Source of the DNA: Paenibacillus sp. 19GGS1-52
Lineage (GTDB): Bacteria > Bacillota > Bacilli > Paenibacillales > Paenibacillaceae
DNA length: 64,000 nt
Assembly (NCBI RefSeq): GCF_022369515.1
Contig: NZ_CP059724.1
Span: 4,216,001 to 4,280,000 of the forward strand
Reading direction: 5' to 3'
Part shown: piece after piece, positions 35,057-43,456 of the stretch
Layout: each line of letters starts with the position of its first letter
Numbering within the stretch: the stretch's first letter is position 1
Program-made: the position numbers and the translations under genes
Notes under the pieces: generated by a model
What the model was told of the DNA's origin: nothing
The model's database searches: none
What the model saw: only the letters and a program-made list of their open reading frames with translations

Positions 35057-36112
35057 TTATATTTTCTCCGGAACGTTATGTGTATCTTTATCCTCAGTCA
35101 ATAATCGATTCATTTGCTCTGCCACCTTATCCAGACGTTCCAGCTGATATCCATAGTCATAAACCGCAGCAGCTACAACAGACAGCCGCAATTGACCCGA
35201 TTTCTCAGCATTATAACCGCGAATCGCTGCTTCTAAGAAACTATCATTATCATCTCCCAATAGCACCGTATCAGCTGAATTAGGCTTCAACTTGTCTTCG
35301 AATTTGAGCAGGATATGCTCATGGTATTTAATTAATTGCTCCAAATGACGGTCAAACAGCTGATCTGTAGCCTCCGAACGCTCGGCCTGAAAATAATGGC
35401 GATCAACAGCCTCAAGCACATCAAAACCTTTCTGCAATGAGAACAACAAATTCTTATATACCACCATTTGTCTGGTATGACTGTACTTGGCCCGCCTAAG
35501 TTGCTTCTGTTCCTCTTCGAACAAACTATACTTGTCCGCCAACGATTTAATGGCGCTCTCAAGTCCGTTCTTCTCATCGCGGAAGACACTTTCCTTCATC
35601 TCATGCGAAACTGCCGTACGCAGCAGCAGGGAAAGACTGGCAAAGACATTTTCAATTTGCTGGATATATTGTTTACGGGGTTTCGGAGGCAGCACAATAA
35701 TATTAATTAGAAAAGCAGAAACGATACCGGTAAGTGTAAGTAAAAATCTAGTCATAGCAAACTGCCATTGACCCGATGCTTCCATCACAGAGATTACAGT
35801 AACCAGTGTTAGGCCGATGGTATCGGCCCGGTTCATCTTCATACTAATCATTATAACCAAGATACAGATCAAACCGATTGCAATCGGTTCATTCGACAAG
35901 AGCATTCCTCCCAGTAACGCGAGAATCGCTCCCATCGTACTGGTCTCAATTTGTTCCAGAAAATATTTCCAAGATCGATATATGGAGGGCTGCATGGCAA
36001 AAATAGCAGCGATTGCCGCGCCTACAGGTGAAGAGAATTGCAGCAACGCGGATAAGTATAGGGCAAGGGTTACTGCCATTCCCGTTTTGAATATACGAGC
36101 TCCAAAAGCCAA
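35057..36112 (-). CDS. Aromatic-acid-exporter/FUSC-type membrane protein
   Basis: About 351 residues. Five to six hydrophobic segments fill the first 160 residues (FGARIFKTGMAVTLALYLSA, then QPSIYRSWKYFLEQIETSTM, IGLTLVTVISV). A long cytosolic helical region follows (FEEEQKQLRRAKYSHTRQMV). This fits the YgaE/DUF939 group of the FUSC superfamily; the substrate is unknown. The TTG at 36112 has AAAGGAG eight bases upstream; the ATG at 36118 is only two bases from it. Confidence 0.78.
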   Translation of the reverse strand: MAFGARIFKTGMAVTLALYLSALLQFSSPVGAAIAAIFAMQPSIYRSWKYFLEQIETSTMGAILALLGGMLLSNEPIAIGLICILVIMISMKMNRADTIGLTLVTVISVMEASGQWQFAMTRFLLTLTGIVSAFLINIIVLPPKPRKQYIQQIENVFASLSLLLRTAVSHEMKESVFRDEKNGLESAIKSLADKYSLFEEEQKQLRRAKYSHTRQMVVYKNLLFSLQKGFDVLEAVDRHYFQAERSEATDQLFDRHLEQLIKYHEHILLKFEDKLKPNSADTVLLGDDNDSFLEAAIRGYNAEKSGQLRLSVVAAAVYDYGYQLERLDKVAEQMNRLLTEDKDTHNVPEKI

Positions 36113-36256
36113 CTCCATCACTCCTTTACAGACATTATTACCCAAGCAGCAAACTGGCGAATTTTTAAGTTAACTTAAGCTAGGGTTCAGGATTATTTCA
36201 GCTTTCTGGGAATACTGAATACAGTATTCCCACTACAACACAGACGAGGTGAACAA

Positions 36257-36757
36257 ATGAATAACAGTATCAAAAGAATTACAGTAATTGCAGTAGCTGC
36301 TCTGTTCAGCATAACGCCTGCTATGGCTTTTGCAAATCCTGTAGTAACTGAGCGTACACCTTCCACCGTTCCAGATTCCCATCTATCCGAGAAAGCTCAT
36401 GGAGCAAATCACGGCAAAGAGGGTAGCTTCCGGGCCGGAGGTCATTTCATAATTATTGAAACCGCGAAGCTGCTGGAAATGGATCGCACCGAGCTTGTAA
36501 ACAAGCTGAAAGCAGGGAAAACGCTATCTGGGCTTGCATTAGAGAAAAAAGGCTGGTCTGAAGAGCAATATATTCAGAAACTTAGTGAAGCTGCCAGCCT
36601 TAAGCTGGATAAAGCCATTACTGAAGGGCGTTTAACTGCAGATGAAGCCACGAAGCTTAAAGCCGCTCTTCCTGCGATTCTGAAGCTACGAATAAATAAG
36701 GTTGAGCATTTCCATGAAGGCAAACCTGCCGAGCAGCAGACCAAAAGCCTTAAATAA
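36257..36757 (+). CDS. Secreted hypothetical protein
   Basis: 166 residues with a classical signal peptide (MNNSIKRITVIAVAALFSIT, cleavage probably after AMAFA). The mature part contains a helical segment reminiscent of small DNA-binding or LysM-like helical repeats (TAKLLEMDRTELVNKLKAGK, TLSGLALEKKGWSEEQYIQK), often found in Paenibacillus secreted proteins of unknown role. GAGGTG ribosome site. Confidence 0.72.
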   Translation: MNNSIKRITVIAVAALFSITPAMAFANPVVTERTPSTVPDSHLSEKAHGANHGKEGSFRAGGHFIIIETAKLLEMDRTELVNKLKAGKTLSGLALEKKGWSEEQYIQKLSEAASLKLDKAITEGRLTADEATKLKAALPAILKLRINKVEHFHEGKPAEQQTKSLK

Positions 36758-36773
36758 ACCTTATACGGTAACA

Positions 36774-36819
36774 AGCGCGGATACCTTCAGCATTCCAAGG
36801 AGGTATCCGCTTTTTCTTT
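36774..36819 (+). terminator. Intrinsic terminator
   Basis: GCGGATACCTTCAGC...AAGGAGGTATCCGC stem followed by TTTTTCTTTTT after the secreted protein gene. Confidence 0.85.
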
Positions 36820-36840
36820 TTACATCTCACATATAACACT

Positions 36841-37509
36841 TTATGCAGAAGGTACAGGCTTATTTCCTCTATGCCCCTGCGAGACCCGGTAAGCTTCGAA
36901 TATTGTAATGCACAGCATCAGCCAGGCTCCACTTGCCGCATATCCACCGATTACATCACTTGGATAGTGTACCCCTAAATAAATACGGCTCCAGCCAATT
37001 CCCCCAGTAATGAGCACAGTAAACAGTACCAGCAAGATCCGGGCAAATTCCCGATGTAAATGGCGCCATACTAAATAAGCAATTGCACCATAAAGGGAAA
37101 AAGCAGCCATCGAATGTCCGCTAGGGAAACTATATCCGACCTCTTCGATGATCCGGTGCAGATTCGGTCGTTCTCTATGAAACCATAGCTTCATCATTGT
37201 GTTTAGCAGCTGTGAACCTAAACCCACGCACAGAAATAAAGCTAACTCCAGCCGATGCTTCAGCAGAAAGAAGAGCAGTAGCATAGCCAGCAGCGATATC
37301 CCGATCGCCTGTCTGGATGAACCGACCAAGGACAAGCTCTTGGCTAGTGAAGTAAGGGCAGGAGACTCTGCGGATTGAACTACATTAATTATGTATTCAT
37401 CAAAAAAGGCCACCTTGTTCAGCGCGACTAGCGCTGCAATCACGGCGAATCCGGCCGTAAAGCCTAAAAAAAGCACAAAACCTCTGGACCAGTAACGAAA
37501 ATAAAGCAT
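36841..37509 (-). CDS. PAP2-family membrane phosphatase
   Basis: About 222 residues with six hydrophobic segments and the three phosphatase motifs: KLWFHRERP (KX6RP), SFPSGHS, and SRIYLGVHYPSDV. Probably dephosphorylates undecaprenyl-pyrophosphate or a phosphatidyl lipid at the outer membrane face. The start at 37509 (MLYFRYWSRG) has a perfect AAGGAGG. Confidence 0.9.
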   Translation of the reverse strand: MLYFRYWSRGFVLFLGFTAGFAVIAALVALNKVAFFDEYIINVVQSAESPALTSLAKSLSLVGSSRQAIGISLLAMLLLFFLLKHRLELALFLCVGLGSQLLNTMMKLWFHRERPNLHRIIEEVGYSFPSGHSMAAFSLYGAIAYLVWRHLHREFARILLVLFTVLITGGIGWSRIYLGVHYPSDVIGGYAASGAWLMLCITIFEAYRVSQGHRGNKPVPSA

Positions 37510-37619
37510 AACTTCCTCCTTGTCTAATCTATGGCTGCTGATCTCATTTCCTGAGAGAGACTTTCCCGTGTTATAATTACACAGTGATATCAATTTATAA
37601 AAGATGGAGTGCTGCCAAA

Positions 37620-37841
37620 GTGGAAAGTCTAAAATTGCAGGAACGTTTGTTGAACCAGTTCATCTCAACAAAGGTACCCGTGACGATTTTTACAACTAAC
37701 GGGGTCAAAATGCAGGGTCTGGTTACCTCTTATGACGCTTTTACCATCACGTTAATTGGTCAAGGTGACGGCAGACAAAATGTGCTCTTCAAATCGGCGG
37801 TATCCACTATTGTACCGTTAAAGCCAGTCTCGCTCAAATAA
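37620..37841 (+). CDS. hfq: Divergent Hfq-like RNA chaperone
   Basis: 73 residues with the Sm1 pattern VPVTIFTTNGVKMQGLVTSY and Sm2 NVLFKSAVSTIVP. The family normally has a YKHA-type Sm2; here it is F-K-S-A, so the conserved histidine is replaced by serine. The N-terminus is KLQERLLNQF. It stands alone between PAP2 and lactonase genes instead of next to miaA, so it may be a second Hfq. The GTG start at 37620 follows GGAG by 10 bases. Confidence 0.82.
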   Translation: MESLKLQERLLNQFISTKVPVTIFTTNGVKMQGLVTSYDAFTITLIGQGDGRQNVLFKSAVSTIVPLKPVSLK

Positions 37842-37896
37842 GCTTTCCCTAATGCTATCTCTCTCAACCAAGATTACCTTCACAAGCCCATCAACC

Positions 37897-37938
37897 CAAA
37901 GGGAACACCGGAATTAGAACCCGGTGTTCCCTTTGTCA
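37897..37938. terminator. Bidirectional terminator between hfq and lactonase genes
   Basis: AAAGGGAACACCGG / CCGGTGTTCCCTTT stem between convergent genes. Confidence 0.8.
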
Positions 37939-37951
37939 GCTCTTAAGGCTG

Positions 37952-39070
37952 TTAATGCGTAGCTGGAAATACACCGATCTTTACACATACCGGCTTAGAT
38001 ACTTCTGCTATATTTTCCGTATATAAAAGTCTGCCACTCACTGGATCTACGGAGAACACCACCAGATTGTTTGCATCACGATTAGCAACGATCAGGTAAC
38101 CACCATTCGGTGTTAATGTGAAATGACGCGGGTGGCCTCCACGCGTGGATATATGTTCGACAAAGGTAAGCCCTGCGGAGTCAGGATCCACTGCAAAGAC
38201 AACAATGCTGTCATGCCCACGGTTGGAGCCATACAAAAAACGTCCGTCCACTGACAATGCTATTTCTGCACAAGTATTTTCTTCTTTACAATCATAATCG
38301 GCCGGCAGGGTAGACACAGTTACAGCCGTGTGCAGAGTACCTTCTGCACTGTCATAGGTGAACGATGTAATTGTAGAATCCACCTCATTAATCACATAGG
38401 CTGATTTCCCATCGGGATGAAAGACAAAATGGCGTGGACCTGCTCCGGGATGAAGTATTGTATCTTGATGAGCTTCCAAGGTCTGTTGCTCTCTATTGAT
38501 CGTGTAGGACCGAATCAGATCAAGGCCAAGATCAGAGACAAACAAATAACGACCGTCCGGACTGAATACAGCGGAATGCGGATGTGGACGATCCTGACGT
38601 TCCGGATCAGAGCCATGACCAGTATGTATCGCTACATCAGTTAAAGAGAGAGGATTCCCCTGCTCATCTAAGGACACCAGACCAATTTTCCCACCATGAT
38701 AACTGCTTACTACTACATATTGGTTCTCTAAATCCCGTGAAATATGGCAAGTTGTCGTTTGGAGTTTACCTTCAGCAAGCATGGTCGGGATACGCTTCAG
38801 TTCACTTAATTCTCCGGTCTGAGGATCTATGGCAAAAGAAACAACCTCTCCTTGCTTGCCCCCTTCTCCATTTGTTGTCTCTCCTATTGCATATAATCGC
38901 ATATTAACAGAATCTACATTAATAAAGGTGGGATTTGTAATACCTTGAACGGAATTCAATAGCGTTAGCGTGCCTCCGGCTTTCCCATCGAATTCAAATA
39001 CTTGTACCCCACTCTCCGTAGCACTTGCATAGGAGCCTGTAAATAACAATAATTTAGAACGTTCTTTCAT
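37952..39070 (-). CDS. Lactonase family beta-propeller protein
   Basis: 372 residues with repeated blade motifs (HPHSAVFSPDGRYLFVSDLG, GPRHFVFHPDGKSAYVINE, AEIALSVDGRFLYGSNRG, HPRHFTLTPNGGYLIVANRD). This is the seven-bladed 6-phosphogluconolactonase (YbhE/Pgl) family. It could hydrolyse 6-phosphogluconolactone in the pentose phosphate pathway, but many members act on other lactones. Confidence 0.88.
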   Translation of the reverse strand: MKERSKLLLFTGSYASATESGVQVFEFDGKAGGTLTLLNSVQGITNPTFINVDSVNMRLYAIGETTNGEGGKQGEVVSFAIDPQTGELSELKRIPTMLAEGKLQTTTCHISRDLENQYVVVSSYHGGKIGLVSLDEQGNPLSLTDVAIHTGHGSDPERQDRPHPHSAVFSPDGRYLFVSDLGLDLIRSYTINREQQTLEAHQDTILHPGAGPRHFVFHPDGKSAYVINEVDSTITSFTYDSAEGTLHTAVTVSTLPADYDCKEENTCAEIALSVDGRFLYGSNRGHDSIVVFAVDPDSAGLTFVEHISTRGGHPRHFTLTPNGGYLIVANRDANNLVVFSVDPVSGRLLYTENIAEVSKPVCVKIGVFPATH

Positions 39071-39253
39071 TTCTAACTTCCTCCTCTATGGTCAGCTACC
39101 TTCTATATAATCTACATTTTTTCACCGTCTATGACAAATACTACGTTAAAAATGTCATAAAACATTTAAAAACTAAGGCTTCTCAAACTCAAATCCTTAT
39201 GATATAATGAAAGCGCTAACATAATATTTTATTTCGAAAAAGGGGGAACAAGA

Positions 39254-39592
39254 ATGAGTAGCATCCTGCTGGAAGCCAAAAATGTGTATGAGGACTTCGA
39301 GGTGGAAACGGACATTCTGTTCTTTAAGGTCGGGGACCATGATTTGGTCATTTTTCACGGCAGAAATTATAACATTAAAAAGAGAATGACTGCCGAGCAA
39401 CTAAACCGTTTATTGTTAAGTTCAAGTTATTATCATGTTTATGGTGGCTGCTATGTCAATTTAAACAAGATCAGCTCTATCGAAGAAGATTGTGTTTATT
39501 TTGGAGAGAAGGGCCTTTACGCCAAAAATGTCCGTGTACCTAGACGGAAACAGGAAAGTATTCGTCTTCTACTTAGAAATCTCCATTCTTAA
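39254..39592 (+). CDS. LytTR-domain regulator
   Basis: 112 residues; the C-terminal two thirds resemble a LytTR DNA-binding domain (YYHVYGGCYVNLNKISSIEE, VPRRKQESIRLLLRNL). There is no receiver domain, so it is a stand-alone regulator; target unknown. AAAAGGGGGA site. Confidence 0.7.
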   Translation: MSSILLEAKNVYEDFEVETDILFFKVGDHDLVIFHGRNYNIKKRMTAEQLNRLLLSSSYYHVYGGCYVNLNKISSIEEDCVYFGEKGLYAKNVRVPRRKQESIRLLLRNLHS

Positions 39593-39616
39593 GAGTTACC
39601 TATACCGCTGCCTTAA

Positions 39617-39684
39617 GCAGAAACGGCTAAGCCGCCCTATTACAGGGACGACTTAGCCGTTTCTGCGAGAAATATAAGGATAAG
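39617..39684 (+). repeat. Dispersed GAAACGG palindrome, copy P3
   Basis: GCAGAAACGGCTAAGCCGCC and its imperfect complement ending GGCGGC-like/CTTAGCCGTTTCTGC, followed by the tail GAGAAATATAAGGATAAG. The most complete copy in the window, same orientation as P1. Confidence 0.85.
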
Positions 39685-39895
39685 CTATTGCGTGAAGCAT
39701 ATAAATTCTTTTATTTCCAGTAAAAGGCCGGAAACGCATGGTTTATCATGCTATTTCCAGCTTTTTTTCATTTCTTAATGAATACTTAAAAACTATATGT
39801 GCTTTTTTATACTTTCTTAAGGTTTGAGATCTTGATTTCTGGTAAAGTTGTAGAAAGACAGGCAACACCTATATTGAAGGGAGTCATTAATTATA

Positions 39896-41065
39896 ATGGA
39901 CAAAAAAGATCTGAATGAAAATGAACACTTGGAGAACAACGGTACGACGGAAGAACTCAACGCTTCCGAGAATGCAAATCTTGAAGCTATTGAGCTGCAA
40001 AACACTCCAGAACCCGTGGTTACAGGCATCGAGGAGAGTGTTCCCGTGATGAGCAAAGTTGGCGAAACAACGCCTCCTGCACCCCCTTCCGCTTCCTCCA
40101 GAAGCAACAAGGGCTGGATGATCGCTTCGATCGTTCTGGCAGCCGCACTCATCATCGTTCTGATCAAACCACCTTTCCAAACAGATGACAGCAAAGCAGC
40201 TGTTGCATCGGTTAACGGAACTGATATTACAAAACAACAACTTTACGATAAACTGGTAGAAGCTGGTGGAGAAACTACACTGCAATCACTGATTACGACT
40301 ACTCTCGTAGATCAAGAAGCTAAAAAAGCCAATATTACGGTGTCTGACGCAGATGTTACTGCTGAAATTGAAGATCTTAAAACGCAGTTCGGTGGCGAAG
40401 CTGCTCTGAACTCCGCTTTGGAACAAAGCTCAATGACTCTTGACGATCTGAAGAAACAAATGCCTTTGCAAGTAGAAATTCGTAAGATTCTTGAACCGCA
40501 GGTTAAAATAACAGATGCGGATATCAAAACTTATTATGATACAAATAAAGCTACTTATAACACAGAAGAAGAAGTGCGTGCTTCCCACATCCTTGTAGCA
40601 ACCAAAGAAGAAGCAGACGCAATTATTAAACAACTGAAGGATGGTGCGGACTTTGCCGCACTTGCTAAAGAGAAATCTTCGGACACAGGTTCTAAGGATA
40701 ACGGTGGTGACCTGGACTTCTTTAAACGTTCAGATATGGATGCCGATTTCGCCAACGCTGCCTTTAAGCTTAAAGTAGGCGAAACAAGCGGCGCAGTGAA
40801 AAGTCAATATGGCTATCACATTATTAAAGTGACTGACCATAAAGATGCCCACAATTACACTATGGAAGAAAAGAAAGCGGATATCACCAAAGCTCTTATC
40901 TCGCAAAAAGTTTCCGAGCTATCCGCAACATGGTTGAAGGATTTAACAGCTAAATCCAAAATCACTAATACTCTCACCGACGCAAAAGCAGCTGACGCAT
41001 CTGCTGCTCCAGCTGCAAGCGCAGACCCTGCAGCAGCCGAAGCTACAACAGCACCAGCTAAATAA
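39896..41065 (+). CDS. PrsA-like parvulin foldase, single-pass membrane protein
   Basis: 389 residues: an acidic cytosolic N-terminus (1-70), one transmembrane helix (GWMIASIVLAAALIIVLI, about 73-90), a SurA/PrsA-like helical region and a parvulin domain (about 223-315; VRASHILVATKEEADAI, GGDLDFFKRSDM, SQYGYHIIKV), then an Ala/Pro-rich tail. It would assist folding of exported proteins outside the membrane. Unlike classical PrsA it is anchored by a helix, not a lipid. Confidence 0.88.
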   Translation: MDKKDLNENEHLENNGTTEELNASENANLEAIELQNTPEPVVTGIEESVPVMSKVGETTPPAPPSASSRSNKGWMIASIVLAAALIIVLIKPPFQTDDSKAAVASVNGTDITKQQLYDKLVEAGGETTLQSLITTTLVDQEAKKANITVSDADVTAEIEDLKTQFGGEAALNSALEQSSMTLDDLKKQMPLQVEIRKILEPQVKITDADIKTYYDTNKATYNTEEEVRASHILVATKEEADAIIKQLKDGADFAALAKEKSSDTGSKDNGGDLDFFKRSDMDADFANAAFKLKVGETSGAVKSQYGYHIIKVTDHKDAHNYTMEEKKADITKALISQKVSELSATWLKDLTAKSKITNTLTDAKAADASAAPAASADPAAAEATTAPAK

Positions 41066-41082
41066 TGAAATAATTAATCAAA

Positions 41083-41123
41083 AAAGCAGGACAAGCGTTA
41101 ATTCGCCTGTCCTGCTTTTTTTG
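41083..41123 (+). terminator. Intrinsic terminator after the foldase gene
   Basis: AAAAGCAGGACAAGCG / CGCCTGTCCTGCTTTT stem with TTTTT tail. Confidence 0.9.
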
Positions 41124-41130
41124 TGTCTGC

Positions 41131-41730
41131 TTATTTAAACACTTTTACGCGTGCTTCGATGGGCTGGAATTCTTTTTCACCTGGTGCAGTAACGGGTTTA
41201 CCGAATGGCAATTCAGCAATCAGTTTCCATTCTGCCGGAATGCCCCACTCTTTCTTCACATCTTCATCAATCAGTGGGTTATAATGCTGCAGTGAAGCAC
41301 CAATTCCTTCTTCAGCAAGTGCTGTCCATACTACAAATTGTAGAATACCGGAAGATTGGTTAGACCAGATGGGGAAATTATCAGCATAGAGAGCAAAATT
41401 CTCTTGCAGCTGCTTTACGCCTACTTGATCTTCAAAGAACAGTACAGAGCCGTAACCTGCTTTGAAAGAAGCCAATTTCTGAGCGGTGCCTTCAAATTGT
41501 TCTGTTGGAACGATTTTGCGAAGGGCTTCTGCAGTAATATCCCAAAGTTTATCGTGTTGCTCACCCAAAAGAACAACCGCTCTTGAGGTTTGGGAGTTAA
41601 ATGAAGTTGGGCTATGTAGTACTGCCTCTTCAACAATTTCCTGAATCTTAGCATCGGATATTGTAGATTCTTTGCTGATCGCATATACGGAACGTCTACC
41701 TTTTACTGCTTCAAAAAAATTCTTAGACAT
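41131..41730 (-). CDS. Nitroreductase family protein
   Basis: 199 residues, FMN-dependent NAD(P)H oxidoreductase fold: N-terminal FFEAVKGRRSVYAI, the LHSPTSFNSQTSRAV flavin-binding region, and GIGASLQHYNPLID. It resembles the YdgI/HBN1-type branch acting on nitro compounds or quinones. AGGTAG-type ribosome site. Confidence 0.9.
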   Translation of the reverse strand: MSKNFFEAVKGRRSVYAISKESTISDAKIQEIVEEAVLHSPTSFNSQTSRAVVLLGEQHDKLWDITAEALRKIVPTEQFEGTAQKLASFKAGYGSVLFFEDQVGVKQLQENFALYADNFPIWSNQSSGILQFVVWTALAEEGIGASLQHYNPLIDEDVKKEWGIPAEWKLIAELPFGKPVTAPGEKEFQPIEARVKVFK

Positions 41731-41953
41731 AAAATAACTACCTCCGTTTAATTTAGTAACTAACTTTTATATATCTTAACACTTTTTTTCGGAATTGCAA
41801 TCCCTATACACAACTTTTTTGGTCGGGTATCAGACTGCCAACTTTTATTATTACTGAAAAGCGATTAATTATTCGCTCGACACCAGCCCATATACAAACA
41901 GCCTATAAATAAGCTACAATGATTCAGCGAAAATGCTGAAAGAAGGTTTGAAA

Positions 41954-43339
41954 TTGAAGAATAAAACAACTATTTTTGCGGTATTACTCTTACTTTCCTT
42001 GAGCCTGGTTATTAGTGGCTGTAAAGTCACAAATTCTTCTCTTTTAAATTCAGTGAAATCTGAAGGGAACGACAAAGATCCCGTATCCTTCTGGGTGGCT
42101 TCCGATGTTCATTATCTGGATAAAGGACTCCAGGATGGTGGACAGGCTTTTCAGACCTATGTCACAGGTGGTGATGGTAAGATGCTGCCCTACAGTGATG
42201 AAATCGCCGAATCCTTGGTGAGGGACGTCGAGCAGCAGAAACCCAAGTTCATTATCCTTAGTGGAGATCTAACGAACAATGGTGAAAAAAGCAGCCACGA
42301 GAAATTAACAGCTAAGCTGAAGCGAATTGAGCAGCTAGGAACCTCTGTCTATGTAATTCCAGGAAATCATGACGTGTTTAACCCTTGGGCAAGATCTTTT
42401 AAGGGGGACAAGCAGATCATTGCCGATTCCATAACCGATAAGGACTTTACTGATCTCTATAGCGATTTCGGCTATAATGAAGCCCTTTCCCGTGACAAGG
42501 AAACGCTCAGCTATGTCGTTAAAGCCGCCCCTGGGTTAATGCTGCTCATGATTGACAGCAGTCAATATAATAACAACCAGAAGTACGGATTTCCACAAAC
42601 GGATGGGCGGGTGGCCGCCTCCACGCTCTCGTGGATTGATGAATGTGTGAAACTTGCAGCCAAGGAACATGCCTCTGTGATTACGGTCTTCCACCACAAT
42701 CTGCTGGATCACACTTCTTTGTCCATCGCCGGCTTTAAGCTCAATAACAGTCAAGAAACCCTGAAGGTTCTGCGCAAGCATGGACTGAATTTAGTCCTGT
42801 CAGGACATGTTCATTTGCAAGATATCCGCCGAGATCCGGCTGTGGGTAAGGAAGACTCTTCTTCTCCTCCGCTAACTCCGGTATATGATATCGCGACCAG
42901 TGCGTTGGCTGTGAATCCACATCAATATGGAGCCATGACGTTTGACCCGCTCACCAGAACTGTGAATTACCACACGGCTACAATCAATGTCGAGGACTGG
43001 GCTAAGGTTAACGGGAGCACTGATCCTAACCTTTTAAACTTTAAAACTTATGCCGAACAAACCTTTGCAACCAGCTCCTACAACAAGGCTATGACAAGTC
43101 TCAAGGACAGTAAGTTCACTGCGGCGGAGAAGCAGTCGATGGCAACGGTGATGTCCAAGCTGAATGTGCAGTATTTTGCCGGGACAGCCGGAAGTGCTTC
43201 CGCTGACATTAAAGCACTGCCAGGCTTCAAGCTATGGGAGAGTGCAACGGATAATTTCCTGTCCGGCTATGTGAGTAGTATGGCTGCTGATAAGGAACTT
43301 AGCAATGTGTCATTGCAGGTTGTTTTGACCACACAGTAA
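41954..43339 (+). CDS. Lipoprotein metallophosphoesterase
   Basis: About 461 residues with a lipoprotein signal (SLVISGC lipobox) and all calcineurin-type motifs: SDVHYLD, LSGDLTNNG, IPGNHDVF, FHHNLLD and LSGHVHLQD. An extracytoplasmic, membrane-tethered phosphoesterase with an extra C-terminal helical domain. I prefer the TTG at 41954 because AGAAGG lies seven bases before it and the signal peptide then has normal length; an ATG exists at 41933. Confidence 0.88.
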   Translation: MKNKTTIFAVLLLLSLSLVISGCKVTNSSLLNSVKSEGNDKDPVSFWVASDVHYLDKGLQDGGQAFQTYVTGGDGKMLPYSDEIAESLVRDVEQQKPKFIILSGDLTNNGEKSSHEKLTAKLKRIEQLGTSVYVIPGNHDVFNPWARSFKGDKQIIADSITDKDFTDLYSDFGYNEALSRDKETLSYVVKAAPGLMLLMIDSSQYNNNQKYGFPQTDGRVAASTLSWIDECVKLAAKEHASVITVFHHNLLDHTSLSIAGFKLNNSQETLKVLRKHGLNLVLSGHVHLQDIRRDPAVGKEDSSSPPLTPVYDIATSALAVNPHQYGAMTFDPLTRTVNYHTATINVEDWAKVNGSTDPNLLNFKTYAEQTFATSSYNKAMTSLKDSKFTAAEKQSMATVMSKLNVQYFAGTAGSASADIKALPGFKLWESATDNFLSGYVSSMAADKELSNVSLQVVLTTQ

Positions 43340-43353
43340 ATTAGAAAAAACAA

Positions 43354-43400
43354 AAAAAACCGTGCTTCCCCCGCAGTTCTGCGGTTTGGGAGCACGGTTT
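43354..43400 (+). terminator. Intrinsic terminator
   Basis: AAACCGTGCTTCCC...GGGAGCACGGTTTT stem just after the metallophosphoesterase stop. Confidence 0.85.
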
Positions 43401-43452
43401 TCTCGAAGAAACGGCTTCGCCGTTCATAAAAGGACGGCGAAGCCGTTTCTTA
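43400..43452 (-). repeat. Dispersed GAAACGG palindrome, copy P4
   Basis: TTCTCGAAGAAACGGCTTCG and its complement ending CGAAGCCGTTTCTT, with ATAAAA in the loop; a nearly perfect palindrome between convergent genes, directly after a terminator. Orientation as P2. Confidence 0.85.
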
Positions 43453-43456
43453 TTAA

